DNA of 64,000 nt from Anaerolineae bacterium (GCA_022071955.1 JAJVIM010000039.1:88275-152274), one strand, 5' to 3'. Numbered from the stretch's first letter, positions 23,851-33,145 are shown. Numbers and translations: made by a program. The notes: generated by a model not told the origin, from the sequence alone.

Positions 23851-23880
23851 ATTTTTCGGTTCTCTTCCCTCACCCCCCTG

Positions 23881-24015
23881 CCCCCCTCTCCCATTAATGG
23901 GAGAGGGGGGAGAAAAGCTTCTTTGATGTGGTTTTGAGCGGCGAAGCCGCTCAAAACCACATCAATTCAATAATGCTCCCCCTCCCCAATTTGGGGAGGG
24001 GGTTGGGGGGAGGGG
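23881..24015 (+). repeat. Palindrome plus G-tract element A4
   Basis: Fourth copy and the most complete. The left palindrome is 23881-23895 with 23896-23910 and has no loop. The central perfect 20-bp inverted repeat is 23923-23942 with 23946-23965 (loop GAA). The right hairpin is 23978-23989 with 23991-24002. Coding-strand G tracts lie at 23993-23996, 23998-24002, 24005-24010 and 24012-24015. The central arms have no resemblance to those of the other copies apart from the innermost GCGGC/GCCGC. Confidence 0.88.
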
Positions 24016-24171
24016 CAAATTAAGCATCTTTTCTTTACTTGCCCCTCCTTAAACAAATCTGGGTCAGGGGAGAGGGACAATTAGTATTGCATTATTGTGT
24101 GGTACCTGTTACAACATAATTATCCATTACCAACCGGATAACATCCCGACAGAGGAGAGGAAAAGCGCCCG
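24016..24171 (+). other. Leader region of the VWA/FHA gene
   Basis: AT-rich spacer after the repeat element. It has a degenerate copy of the C/G hairpin (about 24041-24078) and ends in GAGGAGAGGAAAAG (24153-24166) before the ATG at 24172. No clear promoter or coding frame was seen. Confidence 0.4.
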
Positions 24172-26376
24172 ATGTTGAGTAAAAAGGTACTGAAACTGGT
24201 GGTGATCCTGGCCTGTTTGGCGGTGCTGTGGCCGGCGGCGGCAGCGGCGCAGGAGCCGGCCGCGCGAGTCATTGTGATTTACCCCGCCGCCGAACCCCAG
24301 GCCGACGGCATGGCTTTGAGCGTTTTTTTCACCATCACCGATGAAAGCGGCCGGCCGCTGTCCCGGCCCGGCATCGACACGGTGGAAATCCAGATGCTGG
24401 AGGGCAACACCACGCCGGTACCGGCCGCCTATTCCGAGGCCAACACCCCGTTTTACATTGCCCTGCTGCTCGATGCCAGCGGCAGTATGGCCAACGTGAT
24501 GCCGGCCGTGCGCGAGGCGGCCCAGGCGGCCATCGACAATGCGCCGACTAACGCTCGTGTGGCCGTGTACAAATTCAACGACCTGAGCATTGATCAGGAA
24601 CTGCGCCCCATCGAACCATTTACCGATGATATGGTGCTGGTTAAAGGTAGCATCAACGCTGTTCAGGCCGACCCCAATGCGCCCACCTGTCTGTACAACG
24701 CCCTTTACAACGGCATCGAGCAGTTAGACGTGGCCACCACTCAGCCCCAGGAACGGCAGGCTATCATCCTGTTTACCGATGGCAAAGACGAGCGGGCCGA
24801 TGGTTCGCCATGCAGCCAGCGCAAATATGATGATGTGATTAACCGGGCCGTGCGCGATCAGCCCATCACCCCCATTCACACCATTGGCCTGTGCGCCGAT
24901 GCCAGTTGCAGCAATATCAAACGCGAAGAGCTGCGCGGCATGGCCAAAGAAACCTCCGCCTTTGCGGCTATCGGCACCAAAGAGAGTTTGGGCCAGCTTT
25001 TTGGCGAAATTATGGACGGCCTCAACAGCCAGTTGGTGGCGCGAGCCACGGTGTTTCCCCGGCAGGGCGATAACCAGGCTGTGCTCAAGGTGAAGTTGCG
25101 CGACAGCGACCGCCAACTGACCACCACCTTCAATTTTCAGTCTGACCGTGATTACGCCCCACCACCGCCGCCGGTCACCGCCCAGATTGGCAGCATTGTT
25201 TACGATGCGGCCAACGATGTTTACAAGCTGGCGCTGAGCGTAACCAGCCCGGACACCCTTTCAAAGGTGGTGGTTGAGGTGTGGGACGAAAAAGGCGGCA
25301 CGCAGGTGCCGCCGGCTCAGGAATTTGAAAACCCGCAAACCACCCTCCAGTTTGAACGCGATTCCACGGGTCTGGTTTCCGGCCGGGATTACAGCTTTCG
25401 GGTGAAGGCCGTTGATAAAAACGGTTATCTGGTAACCGATGCCGAAGGCCAGAACATCCTCGACAAAAAAGAGTTTGTGTACGAACCACCGCAAGTCGAT
25501 GTGATCAAGTTCAATATCCGTTCGGTGCAGGCCAATTTTAAAGACAGCCGTTTGGTCATCGATTTGGATGTGCCCGATGCCAGCAAAGTGAATAGCTACG
25601 AAGGTTTTATTGTTGACGAAGAAACCGGCGCGGGTGTATTTGAATTTCCGCCCACCCTGTTCAACGGGGCCCAAATTGTGGCCGATTTGCCGCCAGGTAT
25701 TCGCCAAATTCCCGAAACCCGCGGCTACCGGCTGACCCTGTTTTTAACCGATAAAGACGGCCGCCGGTTGCAGGCCGATCCGTACCAATTCAAAGCCGTT
25801 CCGCCGCCGCCGCCCGGCCTGCTGGCCCGGGTTTGGTCGGTGTTGCAGCTTCCGGCGGTGCTGGTGAGCATTTTTGTGATTATTTTGAGCGTGGTGGTGC
25901 TGGTGATTTATTGGAACCGGCCCGCCCGCAAAGAGTCGCTGCCGACGCCGATGCCTCGCCCGCCGGTAGACCACACCATCATCAGCAGCCCCGCCGCCAG
26001 CGCCGAAATGGCCCGGCTACGACAGCAGGCGCAATCGCCGGCTGTGCCCCCGCCGCCCCCGCCGCCGGCCCGGCTGCGGCTGCAAGTGATGCAAACGCCG
26101 GTGGCCGTGCCGGAAATGAACAAAGTGATCGCTGTTTTTCCGTGTGTGATTGGCCGCAGCGGCTGCGACTTTAATTTCCCCGGCGACCAGCACATCTCTC
26201 GCCAGCACGCCGAAATTACCCGGCAGGGCAGCACCTTTTACATCACCGATCTGGACAGCCGCAACGGCACGTTTATCGGCGAAACCCGCCTGCCGCCGCG
26301 CACGCCCACGCCGTTGCCCGGCGCAGCCGTAGTCCGGCTGGGCCGTCAAACTCAAATAAAGGTTGAGCCGCAATGA
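24172..26376 (+). CDS. Exported VWA protein with membrane helix and cytoplasmic FHA domain
   Basis: 734 residues. A signal sequence (VLKLVVILACLAVLWPAAAAA) is followed by a VWA domain with an intact MIDAS (LLLDASGSM, about residue 100). A fibronectin-like region carries DYSFRVKAVDKNGYLV. A helix (LVSIFVIILSVVVLVIYW) crosses the membrane. A proline-rich linker leads to a C-terminal FHA domain (VIGRSGCDFNFPGDQHISRQHAEI...NGTFIGE). The VWA part would be outside and the FHA part inside, giving a transmembrane link between an extracellular ligand and a phosphothreonine partner. The stop overlaps the next start (ATGA). Confidence 0.88.
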   Translation: MLSKKVLKLVVILACLAVLWPAAAAAQEPAARVIVIYPAAEPQADGMALSVFFTITDESGRPLSRPGIDTVEIQMLEGNTTPVPAAYSEANTPFYIALLLDASGSMANVMPAVREAAQAAIDNAPTNARVAVYKFNDLSIDQELRPIEPFTDDMVLVKGSINAVQADPNAPTCLYNALYNGIEQLDVATTQPQERQAIILFTDGKDERADGSPCSQRKYDDVINRAVRDQPITPIHTIGLCADASCSNIKREELRGMAKETSAFAAIGTKESLGQLFGEIMDGLNSQLVARATVFPRQGDNQAVLKVKLRDSDRQLTTTFNFQSDRDYAPPPPPVTAQIGSIVYDAANDVYKLALSVTSPDTLSKVVVEVWDEKGGTQVPPAQEFENPQTTLQFERDSTGLVSGRDYSFRVKAVDKNGYLVTDAEGQNILDKKEFVYEPPQVDVIKFNIRSVQANFKDSRLVIDLDVPDASKVNSYEGFIVDEETGAGVFEFPPTLFNGAQIVADLPPGIRQIPETRGYRLTLFLTDKDGRRLQADPYQFKAVPPPPPGLLARVWSVLQLPAVLVSIFVIILSVVVLVIYWNRPARKESLPTPMPRPPVDHTIISSPAASAEMARLRQQAQSPAVPPPPPPPARLRLQVMQTPVAVPEMNKVIAVFPCVIGRSGCDFNFPGDQHISRQHAEITRQGSTFYITDLDSRNGTFIGETRLPPRTPTPLPGAAVVRLGRQTQIKVEPQ

Positions 26377-28385
26377 GCCGATTCCTGCGATTCTTTGTTC
26401 CGCTGCTGCTGTTGGCGCTGGTAGTTTTGCCGCCGGCCCGCGCTCAAACCGGCGCGCCGTCGCTGTCCATTACCCACATCGCTGCCCAGGCGCAAAACAC
26501 CGGCGAAGTGCGGGTGTCGGCGCTGGTGTCCGTGCTGGACGAGGCCGGCCAGCCGATGAACGGCCTGACCGCCGACGAATTTTCTGTGTCGGAAAACAAT
26601 ACTCCGGTTGAGGCCCAACGGCTCACCGTTTCCCGCGCCGACGAACCGTTGACCGTGGCCCTGCTCATTGATACCAGCAACGGCATGGCCAAACCCGGCC
26701 CGGACCGGGTGCGGGCCATCGACGCGGCCAAAGATGCGGCCATCGCTTTTATTGAGCGGTTGGGCGACGACGATCAGGTGGCCGTGTACGAGTTCAACGA
26801 GCGGGCCAGCCGGGTGCAGGATTTTACCTACGACCACAACCTGGCCATCGACCAGGGGGTAGTTAAGCTGGATGCCCGCGAGGCCGCCGGCGTTTGTTTG
26901 AATGACGCTCTGCTGCAACTGCTCGACCAACTGGCCGCCCAATCCGACACGCCGCGGGCGATTGTGGCCATCGGCGGCGCGCCCGGCGGCGATGGCTGCG
27001 GCGGGGCCGTGGTGGATGATGTGCTGGCCAGCGCCACTACCGTGGGCAACGCCGTGCCGCTGTTTAGCGCGGTTTTTGGCAAAACCCTGCCGCAGGATGA
27101 CCTGCTGCGGCTGGGCCAGCGCAGCGGCGGGCGCTCGCTGTTGGGGGCCGACTCGACCAGCCTGGCGCAAAATGTGGCCTCAATCTCCGAGCAGTTGCAC
27201 AGCCAGTACCAGCTCAGTTATGCCACCCAGGCTGCGCCGGGGCTGGCCACAGTCATCATTTTTGAGAACGAGCTGCAACTGTCGGACCGCCGCCAGATTC
27301 CAGTGCCGGCCGCGGCTGAACCAACGCCCACGCCTCCGCCGCAGTTTGCCATTAGCCTGGCGGTTAATCAGCCCAGCGGCGACACGCTGGAAGTGAGCGT
27401 AGAGGTGCCCGACGGCGTGACGCTGGCCCAAACCGAGTTGTTTGTTAATGGCGAATCGGTGCAAAAAGCCACCGCGCCGCCGCTGGACAAATTTACGCTC
27501 AATGTCAATGATTTGGGGTCGGGCAAGCACACGCTGCGGGTTGAGGCGGTTGATACCAACCAGGTTACTGCCTCGGCGGAAGTGGAGTTAATGCTGACCA
27601 TCCCGCCCACGCCCACCCCCGCGCCCACGGCCACGCCGCAACCGGCTGCTGCCGCCGCCCCGGCCCAACCCGCCGAGCCGGAAGCTGCCCCGGTGCGAAC
27701 CATGCTGCCGCTGGCGTTGATTTGCGTGGGAGCCGTTTTGCTGCTGGCGTTGGGTGGGGTGATGGTTTACCTGCTGATGTCCCGCTCCAAACGGCCGCCC
27801 GCGCCGGCGGCAGTTCCGGCTGCGCCGGTTAGCCCGCCGCCGCAGCCGGCATCTGCCCCGCGCCCGGCAACCGCTCCACCGCCGCCCACTATCGCCGCCG
27901 ACGACGATTGGGCCGACCGGACGCTGCTGGCCCCGGCTGCGCCCGGTGCGCCGGCTGCGGCCAGCGATGGCCCGGCCCGGCTGGTAGTAACGGCTTATCA
28001 GCCGCTGGTGCCGCAGCCGGAGTTCAGCCTGTTTCAGCCCGAAACCCGGCTGGGCCGTAATACGGCCAAAGAAGCCGCCAACGACATCCCCATCGGCGAT
28101 CAGGAAGTGTCGCGCTCGCACAGTTTGATCGTTCGCCGCGGCCAGCAGTATTTTATTCAGGACCTCAACTCGACCACCGGCACCCAGGTTAACGGGCAGC
28201 GACTGCGGGCCGGCCAGGAGGTCGCGCTGCAGCACGGCGATGAAATTGCGGTTGGGCCGCGGGTTAAATTCCGGTTTGAGTCGGCTTCGTCGGTGGATAA
28301 CTCGGAGACTCTGCTGGATATGGATATTGATCAGCTCAAATCAAAATTTGGGGCCGAAGACCCCTTCCGGACTCAATATGACTGA
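26373..28385 (+). CDS. Second VWA/TM/FHA protein
   Basis: 670 residues, same architecture as the preceding gene. It has a signal peptide (FLRFFVPLLLLALVVLPPARA) and a VWA domain in which the MIDAS reads DTSNG instead of DxSxS, so metal binding may be impaired. A Pro/Thr linker leads to a transmembrane helix (LALICVGAVLLLALGGVMVYLL). The cytoplasmic FHA domain has RLGRNTAKEAANDIPIGDQEVSRSHSLIV and NSTTGTQVNG. The two proteins share little identity outside these domains. The four-base overlaps with neighbours indicate one operon with the PP2C gene downstream. Confidence 0.87.
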   Translation: MSRFLRFFVPLLLLALVVLPPARAQTGAPSLSITHIAAQAQNTGEVRVSALVSVLDEAGQPMNGLTADEFSVSENNTPVEAQRLTVSRADEPLTVALLIDTSNGMAKPGPDRVRAIDAAKDAAIAFIERLGDDDQVAVYEFNERASRVQDFTYDHNLAIDQGVVKLDAREAAGVCLNDALLQLLDQLAAQSDTPRAIVAIGGAPGGDGCGGAVVDDVLASATTVGNAVPLFSAVFGKTLPQDDLLRLGQRSGGRSLLGADSTSLAQNVASISEQLHSQYQLSYATQAAPGLATVIIFENELQLSDRRQIPVPAAAEPTPTPPPQFAISLAVNQPSGDTLEVSVEVPDGVTLAQTELFVNGESVQKATAPPLDKFTLNVNDLGSGKHTLRVEAVDTNQVTASAEVELMLTIPPTPTPAPTATPQPAAAAAPAQPAEPEAAPVRTMLPLALICVGAVLLLALGGVMVYLLMSRSKRPPAPAAVPAAPVSPPPQPASAPRPATAPPPPTIAADDDWADRTLLAPAAPGAPAAASDGPARLVVTAYQPLVPQPEFSLFQPETRLGRNTAKEAANDIPIGDQEVSRSHSLIVRRGQQYFIQDLNSTTGTQVNGQRLRAGQEVALQHGDEIAVGPRVKFRFESASSVDNSETLLDMDIDQLKSKFGAEDPFRTQYD

Positions 28386-29109
28386 ACCGCAAGCATCGTC
28401 TAAAAAAGTTTTGTTGATCCTGGCCGGAGTGGGGATTTTGGGCGCGTTGGTGCTCATTGGGCTGGGGTTGGTGCTCTATTTTACCGCCAAAGACTCGCCG
28501 CCGGAGGTAGCTCAAACCACGTCTACCTCTACGGCCACCGCTGCCCCGCCGCAACCCACGGCCACCACAATGGCCGGCGTGGTGATTATTGCTTCGGCCA
28601 CGCCCACCCCGGCCGCGGAAGTTTTGCCGGCCCAAACCGCCGAAACGCTCAACCGCAACCCTACCGCCACCCGGCTGCCAACAAATACGCCTTCGCCCAC
28701 CGTTGCGGTTGTCCAGCGCTGGCCCACTGTGGTGACGGTAGATGGGTCCATCGAGCTGATTGCGCCGCCGGATAATACCCAGGCCGCCGGCGGTATTGTG
28801 GAATTTAAATGGATATGGCACGAAAACAAAGGCTGCGAGCAGCCGCCCGACGGTTACGCCTTTGAAATACGGGTCTGGCGCGATCTGGACTATGCCGCCC
28901 CGATGGGCGCGATGGACGCCCAAACGCAAAAACCAAATATTACCTGCGACCCGGCTTCGGGGATCCGCTCGCTGACCATTGGCCGTATCGCCACGGTGCC
29001 GGGGGCAGAAGGAGTCACATCTGGCCGGCTGCGCTGGGACGTGGCGCTGGTGCAGCTCAGCCCGTACCAGCCCATCATCACCACCCAGTACCGAACGTTT
29101 TTCTATTAA
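28378..29109 (+). CDS. Membrane-anchored protein sharing a C-terminal domain with the PP2C protein
   Basis: 243 residues from the ATG at 28378 (eight-base overlap with the preceding gene). A longer frame upstream exists but lies inside the FHA gene. One N-terminal helix (VLLILAGVGILGALVLIGLGLVLYF) and a Thr/Pro-rich linker (about 60 residues) lead to a globular C-terminus of about 110 residues. The pattern is IELIAPPDNTQ...FKWIW...YAFEIRVWRD...LRWDVALVQL, a fibronectin-III-like domain. The PP2C protein encoded next ends with the same pattern. No enzymatic motif was seen. Confidence 0.7.
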   Translation: MTEPQASSKKVLLILAGVGILGALVLIGLGLVLYFTAKDSPPEVAQTTSTSTATAAPPQPTATTMAGVVIIASATPTPAAEVLPAQTAETLNRNPTATRLPTNTPSPTVAVVQRWPTVVTVDGSIELIAPPDNTQAAGGIVEFKWIWHENKGCEQPPDGYAFEIRVWRDLDYAAPMGAMDAQTQKPNITCDPASGIRSLTIGRIATVPGAEGVTSGRLRWDVALVQLSPYQPIITTQYRTFFY

Positions 29110-29123
29110 TTCAAAGAGTCAGT

Positions 29124-30815
29124 ATGACCATCAACTTTGCGGCCCAAACCAATATTGGCCAGAAACGCCAGATCAACGAGGACAGTTTGTGGCCGCGTAC
29201 GGCTCAGCACAGCCACACCGCTGCGGACCCACGCGGGATGTTGTTTATTGTGGCCGATGGCATGGGCGGCCACGGCGCGGGCGATATTGCCAGCGGGCTG
29301 GCCGTTTCTGAAATTTCTCAAACGTACTACAGCGCCGGCGAGGGCTATGCCGATATTGGCGAGCGGCTGGAAGCATCGATTCAGGCAGCGCACACGCTGA
29401 TCTGTGAGCGCGCGGCGCAATCGGCCGACACCGAAAATATGGGCACCACGGTGGTGGCGGTGGTGGTGCGGTACGATGACGCCGACCACTACGGCGAAGC
29501 GTGGGTGGCCTGGGTTGGCGACAGCCGGGTGTACCTGCTGCGGCGCGGCCAGTTGCATCAGGTTAGCCGCGATCATTCCCGGGTGTGGCCGTTGATTGAA
29601 AGCGGCCAGATTAGCTGGGACGAGCTGAAATTTCACCCCGACCGCTCCAAAATCACCAATGCTCTGATCGCCCGCCGTTCGCAGGCCGAGCCGGAAACCA
29701 AGCGCCTCGATTTGCTGCCGGGCGACCAGCTTTTGCTCTGCTCCGACGGGCTGAGCGGCGAAGTTCGCCCCGAAGATATTGAAAAGACGATGGCCCTTTA
29801 CCCGCCCGAACAGGCGGTGGCCATGCTTATCGACAAGGCCAACGCGCCCAAAGCGGTCTTTGCCCAGGGGCAGCAGCAGCAACTTGAAGGCGGCAACGAC
29901 AATATTACAGCCATCATCATCCGGATTCCCGCCGACCACACCGAAACCCAGCCGCTGGCGGTGCCGCCGGCCCTCAAAGATAATGCACCCACGCTGGTTG
30001 ACGTGCCGAAAGCCAAAAAATCGGCCCGGGCCGGGCTGGTGCTGGTGGTGCTGTTGCTGCTGCTGGGGCTGGTGGGTGCGGGCCTGTATCTGGTCTTTGC
30101 CAATTCGGCGGTGGTGGGGCGGCCCACCGAGGCGGCCGTAGCCGCGCCGCCGCCCACCAACACAGCCACCGCTGCCGGTAATTCGGTGATTATTGCCGTT
30201 GAGTCGGGCGACAATCCGCCTCCGGATACGCCACTGCCGGAAGCCACCAACCCAAACGACGCGCCGGTTGAGCAGACCGGGCGTGAACCGACGGTCACTC
30301 GCGGGCCGGTCACCTCGCCAACTGCGCCGCCCACACCCACGGCCACGCCCAGCCCGCCGCCCACGGCCACACCCACCGCGGCCCTAACCGCCACGCTGGC
30401 GATTGATGTTTACAGCCTGCCCACGCCCACCCTGCTTGAACCCAAAGCCGATGAGTTGGGGCGGTATCCAATTGATACCACCCGCGAGACTAATTTTGTC
30501 TGGCAGTGGCCGGCAGAACTGACCGACGAGCTGAGTTTTCAAATTATGGTCTGGCTGCGCGACGCCGAACCGACCGGCGCGCACGACGCCCGCTTCTTAA
30601 AGCAGGATTCGTCGTTTAAGGCGCTGGGTGAAGGCCAATATTCGGTGCTGCTGGCGCTGGATGGGGCCAGCGGCGTCACCACCACCAGCGCCGATTATCT
30701 GTGGGCGGTGAGCGTAGTGCGGGTTCAACCGCAGTACGAGTGGCTGGGGATTGTGTCTGAGGCGCGGCCCATCAGCCTGGTTGTGCCAGACACAGCCGGG
30801 CCGCGTCCCAAATAG
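29124..30815 (+). CDS. PP2C-type serine/threonine phosphatase with extracytoplasmic domain
   Basis: 563 residues. Residues 1-275 form a PP2C/Stp1 phosphatase: NEDSL (metal Asp), VADGMGGHGAGD, GTTVVAVVV, WVGDSRVYLLR, LLLCSDGLSGEV and GGNDNITAIII are all present, so it should be active with Mn or Mg. A membrane helix (LVLVVLLLLLGLVGAGLYLVF) and a TPT-rich linker of about 100 residues are followed by a fibronectin-like domain shared with the upstream protein. It would counteract Ser/Thr kinases and erase marks read by the FHA proteins. It is the last gene before a terminator. Confidence 0.93.
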   Translation: MTINFAAQTNIGQKRQINEDSLWPRTAQHSHTAADPRGMLFIVADGMGGHGAGDIASGLAVSEISQTYYSAGEGYADIGERLEASIQAAHTLICERAAQSADTENMGTTVVAVVVRYDDADHYGEAWVAWVGDSRVYLLRRGQLHQVSRDHSRVWPLIESGQISWDELKFHPDRSKITNALIARRSQAEPETKRLDLLPGDQLLLCSDGLSGEVRPEDIEKTMALYPPEQAVAMLIDKANAPKAVFAQGQQQQLEGGNDNITAIIIRIPADHTETQPLAVPPALKDNAPTLVDVPKAKKSARAGLVLVVLLLLLGLVGAGLYLVFANSAVVGRPTEAAVAAPPPTNTATAAGNSVIIAVESGDNPPPDTPLPEATNPNDAPVEQTGREPTVTRGPVTSPTAPPTPTATPSPPPTATPTAALTATLAIDVYSLPTPTLLEPKADELGRYPIDTTRETNFVWQWPAELTDELSFQIMVWLRDAEPTGAHDARFLKQDSSFKALGEGQYSVLLALDGASGVTTTSADYLWAVSVVRVQPQYEWLGIVSEARPISLVVPDTAGPRPK

Positions 30816-30820
30816 CCATA

Positions 30821-30857
30821 AAAAAACTGCGCGCCGCATTTCGGCGCGCAGTTTTTA
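30821..30857. terminator. Bidirectional rho-independent terminator
   Basis: An 11-bp GC-rich stem (30826-30836 with 30842-30852) with a 5-base loop is flanked by A and T runs on both sides. It separates the convergent PP2C and fumC genes. Confidence 0.93.
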
Positions 30858-30874
30858 GTGCCTCAAAATAACCT

Positions 30875-32266
30875 CTATTTTGGCCCAATCATTTGCTCGG
30901 GCCGGACAACTTCGTCAAACTTTTCACCGGTCAGCAGGCCCAATTCAATGGCCGCTGCGCGCAGCGTGCTGTTATCGGCGTGTGCCTTTTTGGCAATTTT
31001 GGCGGCGTTGTCGTAACCCACGTGCGGGTTGAGCGCCGTCACCAGCATCAACGAATTATTGAGGAAGTGATTGATCCGGTCGCGGTTGGGTTCAATGCCA
31101 ACGGCGCAGTTGTCGTTAAAGCTCTGGCAGGCGTCACCCAGCAGCCGCACCGAGTTGAGCAGGTTAAAGATCATCACCGGTTTGAAAACGTTCAGCTCAA
31201 AATTACCGCTCAACCCGCCAATGTTGATGGCGACATCGTTGCCCATGACCTGGGCGCAAACCATCGTCATGGCTTCGGATTGGGTGGGGTTGACTTTGCC
31301 CGGCATAATCGAGCTGCCCGGCTCATTTTCCGGGATGAGCAGTTCGCCGATGCCGCAGCGCGGGCCGGAAGCCAGCCAGCGGACATCGTTGGCAATTTTC
31401 ATCAGGCTGGCGGCCAGGGTTTTTAGCGCGCCGCTGGCAAAAACGACGGCGTCGTGGTTGGCCAGCGATTCAAATTTATTGGGCGCGCTGCGGAAGGGCA
31501 GGCCGGTAACTTGCGCAATTTTGGCCGCGCCTTTTTCGGCAAAGTCGCGGTGGGTGTTCAGCCCGGTGCCAACGGCGGTGCCGCCCAGCGCCAGTTCGTA
31601 CAGGCCATCGAGCGCCAGCTCAATGCGTTTCATATCGTTGTCGAGCATTTGCACGTAGCCAGAAAACTCCTGCCCCAGCGTCAGCGGCACGGCGTCCATC
31701 AGGTGGGTGCGGCCAATTTTGATGATGTCCTGAAAGGCATCGGCTTTTTGGGCCAGCGTATCGCGCAGCAGTTTAATGTTGGGCAGCAGGTGATGCACAA
31801 TCTGCTCGGCGGCGGCAATGTGCATGGCCGTGGGGAAGGTGTCGTTGCTTGACTGGGCCTTGTTCACGTCGTCGTTGGGGTGAATGGGTTTTTTGCTGCC
31901 GATGACGCCGCCGGCCAGTTCGATGGCCCGATTGGAGATAACTTCGTTGGCGTTCATATTGGTTTGGGTGCCGGAGCCGGTTTGCCAGACGACCAGCGGG
32001 AAATGCTCATCCAGTTTGCCGGCGATGACTTCATCGGCGGCGGCCACAATCAGGTCGGCCTTTTCGGCGGGCATGGTGCCCAGCTCTTTGTTGGTGAGGG
32101 CGGCGGCTTTTTTGAGAATACCCAGCGCGCGGATCATTTCACGCGGAAAGCGGTCGCCGCCAATTTTAAAGTTCATCAGCGAGCGGGCGGTTTGGGCGCC
32201 GTAATATTTGTCGGTAGGAACCTGAATTTGGCCCATTGTATCCGTTTCAATTCGATATTCCATCAT
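30875..32266 (-). CDS. fumC: Class II fumarate hydratase
   Basis: 463 residues, the usual length. It catalyses fumarate to malate in the TCA cycle. The class II signature GSSIMPGKVNPTQSE, the GSGTQTNMNANEVISNRA block and the substrate region HPNDDVNKAQSSNDTFPTAMH are present. Of two adjacent ATG codons, the first (32266) is seven bases after AAAGGAG and is chosen. The gene is monocistronic in appearance, with a hairpin upstream and a bidirectional terminator downstream. Confidence 0.97.
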   Translation of the reverse strand: MMEYRIETDTMGQIQVPTDKYYGAQTARSLMNFKIGGDRFPREMIRALGILKKAAALTNKELGTMPAEKADLIVAAADEVIAGKLDEHFPLVVWQTGSGTQTNMNANEVISNRAIELAGGVIGSKKPIHPNDDVNKAQSSNDTFPTAMHIAAAEQIVHHLLPNIKLLRDTLAQKADAFQDIIKIGRTHLMDAVPLTLGQEFSGYVQMLDNDMKRIELALDGLYELALGGTAVGTGLNTHRDFAEKGAAKIAQVTGLPFRSAPNKFESLANHDAVVFASGALKTLAASLMKIANDVRWLASGPRCGIGELLIPENEPGSSIMPGKVNPTQSEAMTMVCAQVMGNDVAINIGGLSGNFELNVFKPVMIFNLLNSVRLLGDACQSFNDNCAVGIEPNRDRINHFLNNSLMLVTALNPHVGYDNAAKIAKKAHADNSTLRAAAIELGLLTGEKFDEVVRPEQMIGPK

Positions 32267-32300
32267 CAAATCTCCTTTATTCAAAATGTGAGTTTAAAGC

Positions 32301-32349
32301 AAAAAACGTGTTGCGCGTTGCGTTGAAAATAACGTAACCCGCAACACGT
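32301..32349 (-). terminator. Terminator after the PIG-L deacetylase gene
   Basis: On the minus strand, a 10-bp stem (32340-32349 with 32306-32315) encloses a smaller imperfect stem and is followed by TTTTTT. It separates the PIG-L gene from fumC. Confidence 0.7.
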
Positions 32350-32377
32350 CGAGGTGGCACCAGGAATTTGGCCGGAT

Positions 32378-33085
32378 TCAGCCAATGCTCATCACCCGAA
32401 AGCCTTCGCGGGCTACTTCCTGCCCGTATTCGTCGATGGCTTTGGAGCGTTCGGCCATGCGCGCCGGGAAATTTTCGGGGTCCTGAATCTGGCTCACGTG
32501 GCACAGCAGCGCCTTGATTTTGGTTTCAAACACGCTGGTGATGTCAACCCAGCGATTGGGGTTGTCTGTGCCAGACAGGTACACTTCTTTAACGGTATGC
32601 GGTTCCAGCCCCTCGTCGAGCAGTTCCGGGTGGTACATGCGGTTGCGGGCGGCGGGGAATACGGCGTCGATGGTGACCAAACCGGCGGCGCGGTGGTCGG
32701 CGTGGTTAATGTAGGTGTGGGCAAAAAAGTAGCGGCTGGGGTCCGGGCCAATTACAATATCGGGTTTATAGCGTCGGATTTCGGCCACAACCCGTTTGCG
32801 CAGTTCAAGCGTTGAAACCAGCTCGCCGTCAGGCTCATCAAAAAAGATGATGTTTTTCACGCCCAGCACATCGCAGGCGTTGCGCTGCTCCTGGTGCCGA
32901 ATTTCGGTGAGGCGGGCCGGAGTCATGGCCGGGTCGTCGCTGCCTTTGTTGCCGTTGGTCAAAATAAGATAGGTGATTTCCGTGCCGGCGGCGGCCCACA
33001 GAGCCATTGTGCCGCCGCATGAAAATTCGGGGTCATCGGGGTGAGCCATAATGACCATCGCTCGTTCTGGTGCTTGAATAGTCAA
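32378..33085 (-). CDS. PIG-L/LmbE-family deacetylase
   Basis: 235 residues. It contains the zinc site AHPDDPEFSCGG and the second histidine motif HADHRAAG, typical of N-acetylglucosamine-type deacetylases such as BshB, MshB and LmbE. The substrate is not clear; no bacillithiol or mycothiol genes are nearby. The start is TTG 33085, eight bases after GGAGG (33094-33098); the first internal ATG would lose the first strand. Confidence 0.88.
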   Translation of the reverse strand: MTIQAPERAMVIMAHPDDPEFSCGGTMALWAAAGTEITYLILTNGNKGSDDPAMTPARLTEIRHQEQRNACDVLGVKNIIFFDEPDGELVSTLELRKRVVAEIRRYKPDIVIGPDPSRYFFAHTYINHADHRAAGLVTIDAVFPAARNRMYHPELLDEGLEPHTVKEVYLSGTDNPNRWVDITSVFETKIKALLCHVSQIQDPENFPARMAERSKAIDEYGQEVAREGFRVMSIG

Positions 33086-33108
33086 CCTGAATACCTCCAG
33101 ACAAAAAT

Positions 33109-33145
33109 AAAAAGCGGCCCCAAGTAAGTGAGCAGACCGCTTTTT
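33109..33145 (-). terminator. Terminator after the ferredoxin gene
   Basis: A nine-bp stem (33137-33145 with 33109-33117) with a 19-base loop ends in a T-rich run on the minus strand. Confidence 0.7.
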
